64,000 bases of DNA from Plotosus lineatus. Taxonomy: Eukaryota > Chordata > Actinopteri > Siluriformes > Plotosidae. A program made the position numbers and the translations under genes. The notes beneath the pieces were generated by a model. It was given only the letters and a program-made list of their open reading frames with translations, did not search any database and was not told the DNA's origin. The DNA lies in contig CM045737.1 in assembly GCA_024760905.1 (NCBI GenBank), forward strand, positions 18,350,848 to 18,414,847, read 5' to 3'. Shown piece by piece: positions 45,401 to 50,742 of this stretch (the stretch's first letter is position 1; every line of letters starts with the position of its first letter).

Positions 45401-46935
45401 TGCATCTTGTGCTTTTATTGGCATATTGTGAAGCCTTAATCATTGATGTATGCATATTACATTTTTAAGGCGGGATTAAAGGTGGAGCATCATCCACGCA
45501 TGCACAGAACTGTATCGTGCACGACTACACCTCATCAGACCTGTGACCCTATAAGCAGTAGATCGATATATTTATATATAACAATATTAACATTACATGT
45601 GTATACAGTATATTAATGCCATCATAGCGATGCACATAGGCCTGCTGGGCAAGTGTCGCACATATAACACTTAGAGTGACACTGACGGCTCAGGAAAGTC
45701 CATCAAACTTCAGAACTTTACAATAATAACATACAATATCTTTTATCATATAAATCACATTAATATGCTGGAGAATGTAATTTACCGAAATCTGGACCGA
45801 TTTGGAGCATGTTAAGCCTGAGGCGGAGTCCGCAAGTTTTGTGATGTCATTTTTTTCAGAGTCGACAGATATTATTGCTGCGTTAAGCAAAAAAAAAACA
45901 AAAAAACTGCATGATTAATATGCTTTGTTGGAGATCAGGTTCATGGGACCGCTTCCCTCTTTTGCTCACTTTAAAACAAATATTTAAGTGAAAATCTAGA
46001 TGCAGTAGGTTGGTGAATTTCTGAGCAATTAGCAACATGAACCGTGGTTTTGTTTTTAGCGGGAATTTCTGTATCCGGTATAAAAACAAATTCTATTGGC
46101 AGAATGCCTTCGTGACATCCACACTGCCCAATCACGGCAAGGCTCTTATTATACCGGGCTCTCCACACACTGGATGATAGACTGGAGATAAGACATTGTG
46201 TCAGGATTACACGCCGAAACCTCTGCAGTCCCCATTTTCTCTTTTCAACGAAAGCATTACTTCCGGTTCAATTAGCGTGAATATCCGAAGTTTTTTTTTA
46301 CTGTTCCGAAGTTTTCCGAATGCATGTAAAAAAAAAAACGGTTTTGCTTCAGAGTATCGCGATACGTATTGTTTGCATGTTAGAACCGGTTTAAACCGAT
46401 AAACCGGTTTTATTGCACAGCTCTAATTATTAATAACAATATTGTGGCAGGGCTGGAAAAAACCTTGACAAAGGCATTAAAGAAGCTGGACGACTACCTG
46501 AACAGCCCTCTGCCTGAAGAGATAGATGCAGACAGCATGGGGGAAGAGACTCTCTCTAACCGCAAGTTCCTGGATGGCAACGAACTCACCCTGGCAGACT
46601 GCAACCTCCTGCCAAAACTCCACATAGTCAAGGTAAGCTGTTTACAAATTTGAACATCAGTATGACACTGTAACTGCTAAAAGTGCAAGAGGCTGAACAA
46701 TTGAAAAATGTGATCGGCACAATCTGAGGTTTAATACCGGTTTGCATTACTTTGTTCTGTCTTCTTCCAGGTTGTTGCCAAGAAGTATCGTAACTACGAC
46801 ATTCCTACTGATTTGACAGGAGTGTGGCGTTACCTGAACAGCGCCTACGAACAAGAAGAGTTCACCAACACTTGTCCAGGAGAAACTGAGATTGAACTGG
46901 TCTACCAGGCTGTAGCCAAAAAGCTGACCAAGTAA
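15450..46935 (+). CDS. clic5: clic5, chloride intracellular channel 5 (whole gene, six coding exons plus one alternative first exon)
   Basis: Long form joins 15450-16013, 42222-42331, 42502-42627, 44821-44927, 46451-46632 and 46771-46935, giving 417 residues (human CLIC5B has about 410). The short form replaces the first exon with 34876-34932 and gives 248 residues. CLIC proteins have a glutathione-transferase fold, occur as soluble and membrane forms, and CLIC5 works with ezrin/radixin at actin-rich membranes such as stereocilia and podocyte feet. The thioredoxin-like G-site motif GNCPFSQ is present (Cys199 of the long form, Cys30 of the short), followed by the putative membrane helix [13 protein letters not shown]. 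The KVVAKKYRN nuclear-localisation-like motif lies at about residues 363-371. All internal exons have GT-AG borders and lengths expected for the CLIC family. CLIC4 is the nearest alternative by the C-terminal half, but the long tyrosine-rich, acidic first exon fits CLIC5B. I see no stop or frameshift. Confidence 0.93.
16069..16311 (+). mobile_element. SINE family B in clic5 intron 1
   Basis: CAGCATGGTGGCATAGTGG and box B-like GGTTCAAGTCC, then GTTTCTGTGTGGAGTCC. It begins 55 bp after the exon 1B donor. Confidence 0.75.
16474..16692 (-). mobile_element. SINE family B, minus strand, diverged
   Basis: Reversed body (AGAGGAAACCAACG, CATGCAAACTC-like) and box B region TTTGAACTTGGAACC, ending GTGCTAACCACTGCAC. 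Confidence 0.65.
16693..18379. other. clic5 intron 1, no exon recognised
   Basis: Holds (TG)n runs at about 17096-17124 and 17752-17803, an (AAAT)n/(AAT)n stretch near 16872-16905 and an A-run near 17275. No splice-bounded coding sequence was seen. Confidence 0.5.
17752..17803. repeat. (TG)n microsatellite
   Basis: About 50 bp of TG with one TATG interruption. Confidence 0.95.
18380..18586 (+). mobile_element. SINE family B, head-truncated
   Basis: TTAGCACTTCCTTCTCACAGC, box B-like GGGTTCAATTTC and body AGTCCAAAACACATGCACAG. It ends where the next element begins. Confidence 0.7.
18589..19378. mobile_element. TA-target miniature element with CCAAT-box array
   Basis: Ends CAATCGGCCCCCTTCTTACG and (reversed) CAGTCGGCACCCTTCTTACG, with TA at 18587 and 19379. 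Inside are two GT-rich blocks, each preceded by TGACCATGTCTTCTTA and ACCATGGCACCGGGAATCAC, and two units of AGCCAATGGGAGG...GGCAGGATGTTG at 19090-19225. Same family as 31874-32735. Confidence 0.8.
19381..19512 (+). mobile_element. SINE family A tail fragment
   Basis: TGGTGAGCTGTTCAGAGTG to CGACCCTAATTAGAATTAAG, then ATGAATGAATG. Confidence 0.75.
19612..19956 (-). mobile_element. SINE family B, minus strand, with internal (CA)n
   Basis: Tail GGTGAACCACTTTATCCAG, body CATGTCTTTGGACTGTGG, box B region GGACTTGAACCCACGACC and head GTAGTACACCCCTACCATGCC. A 48-bp (CA)n run at about 19816-19866 has grown in it. Confidence 0.85.
20167..20509 (-). mobile_element. SINE family A, LINE-like tail, with target duplications
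   Basis: Reversed tail TTTCGCCTTTTTTCCTTTC with CGCCACAGCGAATCATC, full body and head CCACCACTGCCCC. TCATATCTTCTTAAAT is duplicated at 20151-20166 and 20510-20525. Confidence 0.93.
20526..21380. other. clic5 intron 1, unassigned
   Basis: No exon or repeat recognised, though the 20640-21020 stretch is less AT-skewed than its flanks. Confidence 0.4.
21399..24503 (-). mobile_element. RTE-like LINE retrotransposon, near full length, with target duplications
   Basis: A 3.1-kb element reading right to left: 5' region with GGTTGCGACAGGAAGGGC, an endonuclease-reverse transcriptase frame and a 3' tail GGGAAAAGCCGAAAAG with (GAA)n. GTGGGGTCAA[G/T]TTACTGT flanks it at 21381-21398 and 24504-24521, an 18-bp duplication with one mismatch. 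Confidence 0.9.
21433..24439 (-). pseudogene. LINE endonuclease-reverse transcriptase, disabled
   Basis: In order on the minus strand: apurinic endonuclease motifs [37 protein letters not shown] and VDYILCRR (24300-23570); a linker [16 protein letters not shown] (about 22800); then reverse transcriptase motifs [23 protein letters not shown] (motif A), [13 protein letters not shown] (motif B) and MMFADDIVI (motif C, catalytic Asp pair). The C-terminal part reads [20 protein letters not shown] and [19 protein letters not shown]. In-frame stops at 23939-23941 and 22694-22696 (PEE-stop-RRSV), further stops in 23570-23920 and a frameshift near 22070 disable it. The single-frame EN-RT layout without a zinc-finger ORF1 and the FADD box point to the RTE/RTE-X group; the exact clade is not certain. 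Confidence 0.85.
24522..25431. other. clic5 intron 1, unassigned
   Basis: No exon or repeat recognised. Confidence 0.45.
25624..25943 (-). mobile_element. tRNA-derived SINE, family C, with target duplications
   Basis: Reversed head ATGCCACCGGCCCCC, box B region GGGATTTGAACTCGCAACC and box A region CACCCTAACCACTATG. GTGTGAATA[A/G]GTA flanks it at 25611-25622 and 25944-25955, inside the Tc1 element. Confidence 0.85.
25970..26995 (-). pseudogene. decayed Tc1-like transposase
   Basis: Starts [20 protein letters not shown] at 26995 and continues [58 protein letters not shown] and [20 protein letters not shown]. The second catalytic Asp box reads QQNNDPN instead of QQDNDPK. Several stops and frame changes are present, including around 26840 and 26576. 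Confidence 0.82.
27425..27790 (-). mobile_element. probable retroposon remnant with (ATAAC)n tail
   Basis: ACATAACATAAC repeats followed by GAGAACAGGCCATTCAGCCC and GGTTAGGCAATCTATTCCAC. Sequences of this kind recur in fish genomes as LINE-type 3' ends; the family is not certain. Confidence 0.5.
27797..27990 (+). mobile_element. tRNA-derived SINE with TGTAAATGTAAA tail
   Basis: Head GGGAGTGGCTCAGTGGTTAATG, box B-like TAGTTCAAGCCC, then AAGAGTGTCTGCCAAATGC and GTAAATGTAAAAATG. Confidence 0.8.
27991..28487. other. clic5 intron 1, unassigned
   Basis: No exon or repeat recognised apart from T- and C-runs near 28348 and 28422. Confidence 0.45.
28488..28798 (-). mobile_element. SINE family B, minus strand, with internal (CA)n
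   Basis: AGGGTACATCCTGAATTGCTC, a 60-bp CA run at 28540-28600, TTTTGGACTGTGGGCGTGCC and head CTTCTTGCTGTGAGGTGGAG. Confidence 0.8.
29113..29240 (+). mobile_element. tRNA-derived SINE fragment, same type as 27797
   Basis: GGGCAGCAGTGGGTTAAAGC, AGGATTGAGCTCCAGAACTG and GGACAAGGACCTTAACC. Confidence 0.65.
29527..29856 (-). mobile_element. SINE family A, CTAATTAGGAT tail, with target duplications
   Basis: Complete from TTCATTTTCTGTAACCAC to the head ACCACTGCCC. TTTATAA[C/G]ACAG is duplicated at 29515-29526 and 29857-29868. Confidence 0.92.
29905..30115 (+). mobile_element. diverged RTE-like LINE 3' fragment
   Basis: CAGACTGAGATGGTTTGGCG and GATGTGGTGAGGGAGCACATG follow the order of the LINE 3' region at 61510-61841, but are clearly more diverged and lack the tail. 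Confidence 0.55.
30337..30671 (-). mobile_element. SINE family A, LINE-like tail
   Basis: TTTCTTTTCGGCTTTTTTCC with CCACAGCGAATCATCTG, full body, box B region GGGACTCGAACCCCCAACC and head CATCACTGCCCCC. Confidence 0.9.
30680..31245. other. clic5 intron 1; possible transposon remnant at right
   Basis: Around 31100-31230 GTGTTCAGTGGGGTTGAGGTC and GGACCTTTCTTTGAAGAC resemble sequences repeated in fish Tc1-like elements, but no ends were found. Confidence 0.35.
31250..31567 (-). mobile_element. SINE family A, minus strand, diverged
   Basis: AACCGCTTAACCCGAATTAGG to box B region GGGACTTGAACTCCTGACC. Confidence 0.85.
31874..32735. mobile_element. TA-target miniature element with CCAAT-box array
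   Basis: Ends CAGTGGTACCTCACCTTACG and (reversed) CAGTGGTACCTCAGTTTATG, with TA at 31872 and 32736. It has a GT repeat at about 32140-32174. From 32310 to 32515 a unit of about 66 bp (AGCCAATGGGAGG...CGGGATGTTGGGAGATA) is repeated about three times, giving at least four CCAAT boxes. Confidence 0.85.
32738..33404. other. clic5 intron 1, unassigned
   Basis: A diverged SINE B body may lie at 33270-33395 (GTGGATGTCTTTGGACTGGG). Nothing else recognised. Confidence 0.4.
33405..33687 (-). mobile_element. SINE family A, head-truncated
   Basis: Begins with (ATTC)n and CCTAATTAGGGTCACGGGG and stops at the GTTGAAAGTGGGGC region before box B. Confidence 0.85.
33688..34449. other. clic5 intron 1, unassigned, no repeats seen
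   Basis: No repeat family or exon recognised. Confidence 0.45.
34450..34875 (+). promoter_or_regulatory. probable promoter and 5' UTR of clic5 exon 1A
   Basis: This stretch has no SINE or DNA-transposon signature, unlike most of intron 1, and leads directly into the CLIC5A-type start. GGAAG/TTCCT motifs (CCAGTTCCTG near 34637) could be ETS sites. No TATA box is clear. The role is inferred from position only. Confidence 0.4.
34876..34932 (+). CDS. clic5: clic5 alternative first exon 1A (short N-terminus)
   Basis: Within intron 1 a 19-codon frame reads [19 protein letters not shown] and ends in donor AGG|GTAAGA, in phase 0, exactly what exon 2 needs. PELELFVR corresponds to the DPEIELFVK junction of CLIC5A and to the same site in CLIC4. 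The ATG has A at -3, and an in-frame TAA at 34861-34863 closes the frame upstream, so this is a true start. Splicing to exon 2 gives a 248-residue protein, close to the 251 of human CLIC5A. The preceding 400 bp are free of recognisable repeats and probably hold its own promoter. It was missed by simple ORF length because it is only 57 bp. Confidence 0.88.
35100..35229 (-). mobile_element. SINE family A tail fragment
   Basis: TTCATTCATTCGTTCG, CCTAATTCGGGTCGCAGGG to CCATCACAGGGCC. Confidence 0.75.
35277..35733. mobile_element. TA-target miniature element (CAGGGATCCCTC ends)
   Basis: Ends CAGGGATCCCTCACTTTCCG and (reversed) CAGGGATCTCTCGCTACTTTG, with TA at 35275 and 35734. 457 bp, with C-, T- and A-runs inside and no coding part. 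The TA target fits the Tc1/mariner/pogo superfamily. Confidence 0.75.
35736..36749. other. clic5 intron 1, unassigned
   Basis: No exon or repeat recognised. Confidence 0.45.
36771..37110 (+). mobile_element. SINE family A, full length, LINE-like tail
   Basis: Head GGGCAGTGGTGGTCTAGTGG, box B GGTTCGAGTCCC, body, then GGAAGGGCATCCGACG, GATTCGCTGTGGCGACTC and AAAAAGCCGAAAGGAAG. AAGATAGTATAG occurs on both sides (36750, 37114). Confidence 0.93.
37394..37462. repeat. (AC)n microsatellite
   Basis: TACATACA start, then AC runs with one interruption. Confidence 0.93.
37480..38485 (+). mobile_element. decayed Tc1-like transposon, truncated at right
   Basis: Left end CACTGCCGTCAATAATTATTGG. A plus-strand remnant reads [20 protein letters not shown], later [20 protein letters not shown] and [16 protein letters not shown], with many stops. 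The right part is cut where another Tc1 element begins. Confidence 0.72.
38488..40044 (+). mobile_element. Tc1-like transposon with about 200-bp inverted repeats
   Basis: AGTCTTTCTCAAAAAATGAGC at left and its counterpart GCTAATTTTTTGAGAAGGAC at right; the repeats continue through TTTCAGGTCTTTTATTGTTT. The expected TA targets are no longer clear. Confidence 0.85.
38816..39768 (+). pseudogene. Tc1-like transposase, disabled
   Basis: Starts [20 protein letters not shown]. An early stop follows in KEISE-stop-IGCSQSA, and there are several frame changes up to 39330. [20 protein letters not shown] carries the first Asp, [18 protein letters not shown] the second, and [20 protein letters not shown] the Glu. 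Ends [11 protein letters not shown] at 39766-39768. Confidence 0.88.
40105..41139. mobile_element. TA-target miniature element, GTCGGCCCCCAACTTACG ends
   Basis: AGTCGGCCCCCAACTTACGA and (reversed) AGTCAGCCCCCAACTTATGA are inverted and sit in TATA-rich DNA. Inside are TCTCATTGGCTG (a reversed CCAAT box) and three copies of a unit with TTTAGTTTTTTAAGTTGTTTTAATT...GCAGGGAAT...GGGCGTGGCCC (40320-40830). Related to the copies at 18589 and 31874. Confidence 0.75.
40618..40664. repeat. (GA)n microsatellite
   Basis: GAGAGA run inside the miniature element. Confidence 0.9.
41140..42221. other. end of clic5 intron 1
   Basis: (TA)n at 41139-41170. At 41690-41766 TTTCCTCCGGGATCAATAAAG and TCTGATTCTGATT match a 3' tail common to several fish retroposons. 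Nothing else recognised before the exon 2 acceptor. Confidence 0.5.
42222..42331 (+). CDS. clic5: clic5 exon 2 (G-site and putative membrane helix)
   Basis: 110 bp, acceptor TCTACAG|GCTGGG, donor AAAAG|GTGAAA. It codes [18 protein letters not shown] and on to VTTVDLKR, the most conserved block of the CLIC family, with the redox-active cysteine in GNCPFS. Its length equals that of the mammalian exon. Confidence 0.95.
42401..42441. repeat. (CA)n in clic5 intron 2
   Basis: GCACACACG then pure CA, taking up a quarter of a 170-bp intron. Confidence 0.93.
42502..42627 (+). CDS. clic5: clic5 exon 3
   Basis: 126 bp, acceptor TTGTTCAG|GAAACC, donor CCAAA|GTAAGT. It codes [20 protein letters not shown] and on to [12 protein letters not shown], with the conserved cis-proline region APGTHPPF of the thioredoxin-like domain. 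Intron 2 upstream is only 170 bp and holds a CA repeat. Confidence 0.95.
42628..44820. other. clic5 intron 3
   Basis: Holds a (GT)n run at 42806-42829, a SINE fragment on the minus strand at about 43262-43390 (TTGCAGAAGTTCCCAACAGTG, TTTAGCCACCAGTG) and a full SINE A at 44180-44498. Confidence 0.6.
44180..44498 (-). mobile_element. SINE family A in clic5 intron 3, with target duplications
   Basis: Tail CTTAATCCTAATTAGGGTC, body (a short stretch around GACGAAAGTCAGC is lost), box B region GGGACTCGAACCCCCAACC. CTATAAGAATGTT is perfectly duplicated at 44167-44179 and 44499-44511. Confidence 0.93.
44821..44927 (+). CDS. clic5: clic5 exon 4
   Basis: 107 bp, acceptor GTGCCTCAG|ATACCCC, donor GGAG|GTAGAC. 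It codes [20 protein letters not shown], then [15 protein letters not shown], leaving one base in the codon shared with exon 5. EANG plus the next residues aligns in length with EANEALERG of CLIC4. Confidence 0.95.
45077..46425. mobile_element. hAT-like element in clic5 intron 4, ending next to exon 5
   Basis: Ends TAGAGCTGGG and (reversed) TAGAGCTGTG, with near-matching 8-bp flanks AGTATTAA (45069-45076) and ATTATTAA (46426-46433). GCGATATATTGCGATTTCG near the left end and TATCGCGATACG near the right are typical of a widespread fish hAT group. A palindromic AAACCGGTTT pair lies near 46385-46410. No transposase frame was recognised. Confidence 0.7.
46451..46632 (+). CDS. clic5: clic5 exon 5
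   Basis: 182 bp, donor CAAG|GTAAGC. It codes [20 protein letters not shown] and on to [20 protein letters not shown], the all-helical C-terminal domain. The acceptor (AATATTGTGGCAG|GG) has almost no pyrimidine tract, because a hAT-like element ends 25 bp upstream at 46425. A second AG at 46420, inside that element's end, would add ten in-frame codons ([10 protein letters not shown]) without a stop. Confidence 0.94.
46771..46935 (+). CDS. clic5: clic5 exon 6 (last coding exon)
   Basis: Acceptor CTTCTTCCAG|GTTGTT after a 138-bp intron. It codes [20 protein letters not shown] and on to QAVAKKLTK, then TAA at 46933-46935. The KKYR basic motif is the nuclear-import-like signal known in CLIC4. Confidence 0.95.
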   Translation, partial: VVAKKYRNYDIPTDLTGVWRYLNSAYEQEEFTNTCPGETEIELVYQAVAKKLTK

Positions 46936-47100
46936 AACATATGGTACAACTAATATAAGAGCATTTAGACTTTATAGGTGCACTGTTTTTTATATATAGT
47001 AGTTTTGTATCACTGAAAACAGATTTTGCAATGAAACCGCATCTGGTTACCAGAATTCTGTTCTGCAACACAAAATAAAGAAATATGACGATCCAGTGCT
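46936..47100 (+). terminator. clic5 3' UTR and poly(A) signal
   Basis: An AATAAA hexamer at 47074-47079 lies 139 bp after the stop codon and would give a short 3' UTR. The downstream T-rich and (ATT)n DNA from 47196 is compatible with a cleavage region, but longer 3' ends cannot be excluded. Confidence 0.55.
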
Positions 47101-47194
47101 GGCCAGAAAAGTCCTAGGTCTTTGTATTGACTGTCTCGAAACCATGTTTCGAGGTTAGGTGAATAGTTTTCCATGAGTTTTCTTTGGTTCAATC

Positions 47195-47240
<46 letters not shown>

Positions 47241-47492
47241 TAAATAAAATATTATCTGTCAATGACATGCATATACCTTCAAGCTGACCACTAAAATGAA
47301 TGTATTGATTATTCTGTACTCTGATTTGTTGATTTTTAATGATGGAGATTCTATATTCCTGTATTGTACAATTATATAGAAATATTCACCATAATAGGAA
47401 TCTTCAAGTTGTGTCTTCATGATTATTCCGAAAGAGAACAAATAAGTAGTGGGACAATGTATAAGTGGAACAAAACCATAATTCCTGGTACA

Positions 47493-47573
<81 letters not shown>

Positions 47574-49100
47574 ACTTTTTTTTTAATTCTTGTTTTAATT
47601 TCAGCTTTAAAATATTTTATTAAAGCCTGTAGATCAGTTGAAGACGTGTACACTCCCAGCTCAAATATTAAAAGCTCTTTCATTTATAACATATTTTGTT
47701 TTGATTTGAAAGGCAGCCTCTTGCTTTAATACAGCTTCTTTTGTGAAGTAAATTTTACTGCGTTAACATTTTACTGATCTTTTGTTAGCTGATTGCTAAA
47801 TTCTTAAAAAATTCGGTTCGGGTTATATCCGATTAATTAGCAATTTGTATTTGAGTCGTGAGACAACAAAAGGTTCATGACATCCCGTAATGCTGTTAAA
47901 TGAAGTAAGGCAGCATAGTTGGGCTTTTCTCCAACGCTCTTCCTCTCTCAGCTCTGCTGAAATAGCACACAGCGCCACAGACTTGATAGGTCCTCATGGA
48001 GCTCGGTGCTCTTGTGTGGCTTGGACAAACATTTGATATGAAAGGGGAGTGTGGCGCCAGAGAGGCCTATCCTGTATGACCCTCTACGAATAAAATAATA
48101 TTTTTACAGTTCAACTTACATTATTTCATTTTCCCGATGCACTATTTTTGCTAATTAATATAATTATATAGGGATTATATTAAAGGAAATGGGACTTATA
48201 CTGGAATTGAATGATGAGGTTTAATGCGTGTGGTTGAAATATAAAATCTGAGCTGAAACAATTTGCCGAGTGAAGGTGAAAAGAAAATAGGTAGAGTTAA
48301 GCAGTGTCAAAGATCTGCATTTCATTGTCTTTTAAACACAAAGAAGCATTGAGCTATCCTTTTCATCAGAAGGATAAAGAGCGATGACCCTAAAAAGATT
48401 TAAACACTGACTTCCAGGCTATATATCAAAGCTCTCTTGTTCCTCTACTCTATCATTAGGCTGGAAAAAAATGTCCAAACCATCTCAAATTTTCCTCAAA
48501 GAGCCTCACTCCAAAGATCTGCGCCCATCAGATTTACAATAGGGAGCAGGACTATTTACCCGAAGCGAGCTCCATCCAGAAATAACAGAGCAGAAAAATA
48601 AATGGAGCCAGCTATATTTTTCCACACAAGTAAGAAAATATGTCCAGGACTTGTGCCTCACTGCTTAACATAATTAGTTCTTAAACATTCTATGCCTTGG
48701 ATCTCTGCACTCACGTTCAACATTTTCCTCACAAGATAATATACAGTATGGCATTAATGTCAAACATGTCCCGTACACATCCTGTGCTGTAACTCTTATC
48801 TGTTTACACAGATACCAGTGATACACAATGGGAGAGACAGTCCAGAGACATTGATTATATCTTGTCCTCTGGTTTAGATTAATTGAGAGTTTGAGGTATA
48901 TACACATAGCACAGTGCGTCTCGGGAACTACAGTACGTAAACCACTTAAAATGTGGAGCAGGCTTTTTTAATTTTTTTTTTATTTTAACTTGTGTCCATT
49001 TTATAATTCAGTATTAGAACACTTGACACGCAATGATGGGATGATATGACATCGTTTTTTTCTTCTTATACATTCTGAAGTGCAATCACAGAATTGCATC
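47101..49100. other. DNA downstream of clic5, no gene recognised
   Basis: (ATT)n at 47196-47240 and a 75-bp (TA)n at 47494-47569. From about 47,750 to 49,000 no repeat family is seen. No coding exon recognised. Confidence 0.5.
47494..47569. repeat. (TA)n microsatellite
   Basis: 75 bp of pure TA, self-complementary. Confidence 0.95.
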
Positions 49101-49190
49101 GGGATAGTGGTAAGCATATCCGCCTCTCAGTCAGAAGGCGCTGGGTATCTGTGTAGACATTGCTTGTGCTTGCAAGGATAAAGCCTTTCG
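49101..49190 (+). mobile_element. SINE family B head fragment
   Basis: GGGATAGTGGTAAGCATATCC and GCCTCTCAGTCAGAAGGCGC. Confidence 0.55.
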
Positions 49191-49246
49191 GCAAGTATAT
49201 TATTGAATTAATTGTTTTAATTAAATTTTAACTCTTTATGCTATAC

Positions 49247-49540
49247 TTCATTCATTCGTTTGCCAGGTCAGTTAATCCTATTAAGGTTGCAGAGGCTCGC
49301 CAAATTTTCACAGGGCTAACACACATACACAACCACTCACATTCACAACTAGACAGAATTTGGCGCAGCAAATCAACCTGAGATGCTTGACTTTTGAGTT
49401 TGGGAGGAGGAAACTCACTCACGCAAGCACAGGAAGAACATTCAAACTTCAAACAGAAATGTCCTCACGGAGTCTGGTGCATGAACTCAGGACCTTCCTG
49501 TTGTGAGGTGGACGTGCTAACTACTATAACACCAAGCCCC
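49247..49540 (-). mobile_element. SINE family B, minus strand
   Basis: TTCATTCGTTTGCC tail, ATTCACAACTAGACAGAATTTG, and box B/A region CATGAACTCAGGACC...GTGCTAACTACTATAAC, ending in a C-run. Confidence 0.75.
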
Positions 49541-49852
49541 CCCCCCCCCCCCCATGCTATACTTGTCAGCTGATATTTTTGCTGGCGGTTTCATCAGACT
49601 AAATGGAGACTATTTCATAAAATATTATTCAGGTTTGATGGTAGATTCATTATTCACTGGAACTCGGTGTTACCACTGACTATTTGCTGCTTCTTTGGTA
49701 TCAAACTTCTTCATTACCAACGCAGACTGATTAGTGCTGTTAAACATGTTAATTAGGTGCCATGTGTTAATCTATTCTGTTTATTGCCTTTTTTGTAAAC
49801 AACACGAAAGGTACTGTGATGTGCCAATTTTCCTTCTGCAGAGAATTGTGTG

Positions 49853-50194
49853 GGCAGTGGTGGTCTAGTGGTATAGGGCGCTGGATCGCTGATCCAAAGG
49901 TTGGGGGTTCGAGTCCCACTCTGCACAAGGTTGTCACTGCCCCCCCCAGTGCTGCTAACTGGGTTATCAAAGGCCGGCCATGTCTCTCACTGTCTATGGT
50001 GTGAGGCATGTAAAAGAACCATTGCTGAATTTCAACAAGAGTAGGCTGCAAAGCCGTCAGCGTGTTTCCGCCCTGCGATGGCCTGGCAAGCTGTCCAGGC
50101 TCTGCCCTCGCCCGAAGTTGGCTGGGATGGGCACCAGCCTCCCCGCGACTCAAATTAGGATTAAGCTGGTACAGAAAATGAACTGAACTGAACT
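49853..50194 (+). mobile_element. SINE family A, full length, CTAATTAGGAT-type tail, with target duplications
   Basis: Complete from the tRNA-like head to AAATTAGGATTAAGCTGG and (AACTG)n. GAGAATTGTGTG is duplicated at 49841-49852 and 50195-50206. It is one of the least diverged copies. Confidence 0.94.
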
Positions 50195-50402
50195 GAGAAT
50201 TGTGTGTCCTTGTCTGTACGCAGCCCACATGTGTACTCAGTCCTAATAAGTTATTACCTTTCACTCGTGATGTATGTTGTTTATGTTATTATTAACTAAA
50301 CATTTAAGAGTTTACAGTATTTGTACTAAATAACAGTAATATTAAGATAGTCGGACAGGTCAAATGCTGGAATCTAGTCAGATCAATTAGAAGTTCAACT
50401 TC

Positions 50403-50742
50403 GGGCAGTGGTGACCTAGTAGTATAGGGCACTGGATCCCTGCTCCAAAGATTGGGGGTTCGAGTCCCACTCTCCACAAGGTTGTTACTGTCCCCCAGTG
50501 CAGCTAACTAGGTTATCAAAGGCCGGCCATGTCTCTCACTGTCTATGGTGTGAGGTTGATGTAAAAGAACCATTGCTGACTTTCGACAAAAGTAGCTGCA
50601 AAGCCGTCAGCGTGTTTCCGCCTTGCGATAGTCTGGCGAGCTGTCCAGGGTGTACTCTGCCCTCGCCCGGAGTTGGCTGGGACGGGCACCAACCTCCCCG
50701 CGACCCTAATTATTATTAAGTAGTTACAGAAAATGAACTGAA
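50403..50742 (+). mobile_element. SINE family A, full length, CTAATTA-type tail
   Basis: GGGCAGTGGTGACCTAGTAG, box B GGTTCGAGTCCC, and tail CGACCCTAATTATTATTAAG. It lies 208 bp after another copy in the same direction. Confidence 0.92.

Noticed and set aside
47364..47683. Frames with Tyr-Ile repeats over the (TA)n run
   Set aside because: Microsatellite translation.
49853..49935. tRNA gene candidate with box A and box B
   Set aside because: It is the head of a repeated SINE; the acceptor stem does not pair and the sequence recurs many times in the window.
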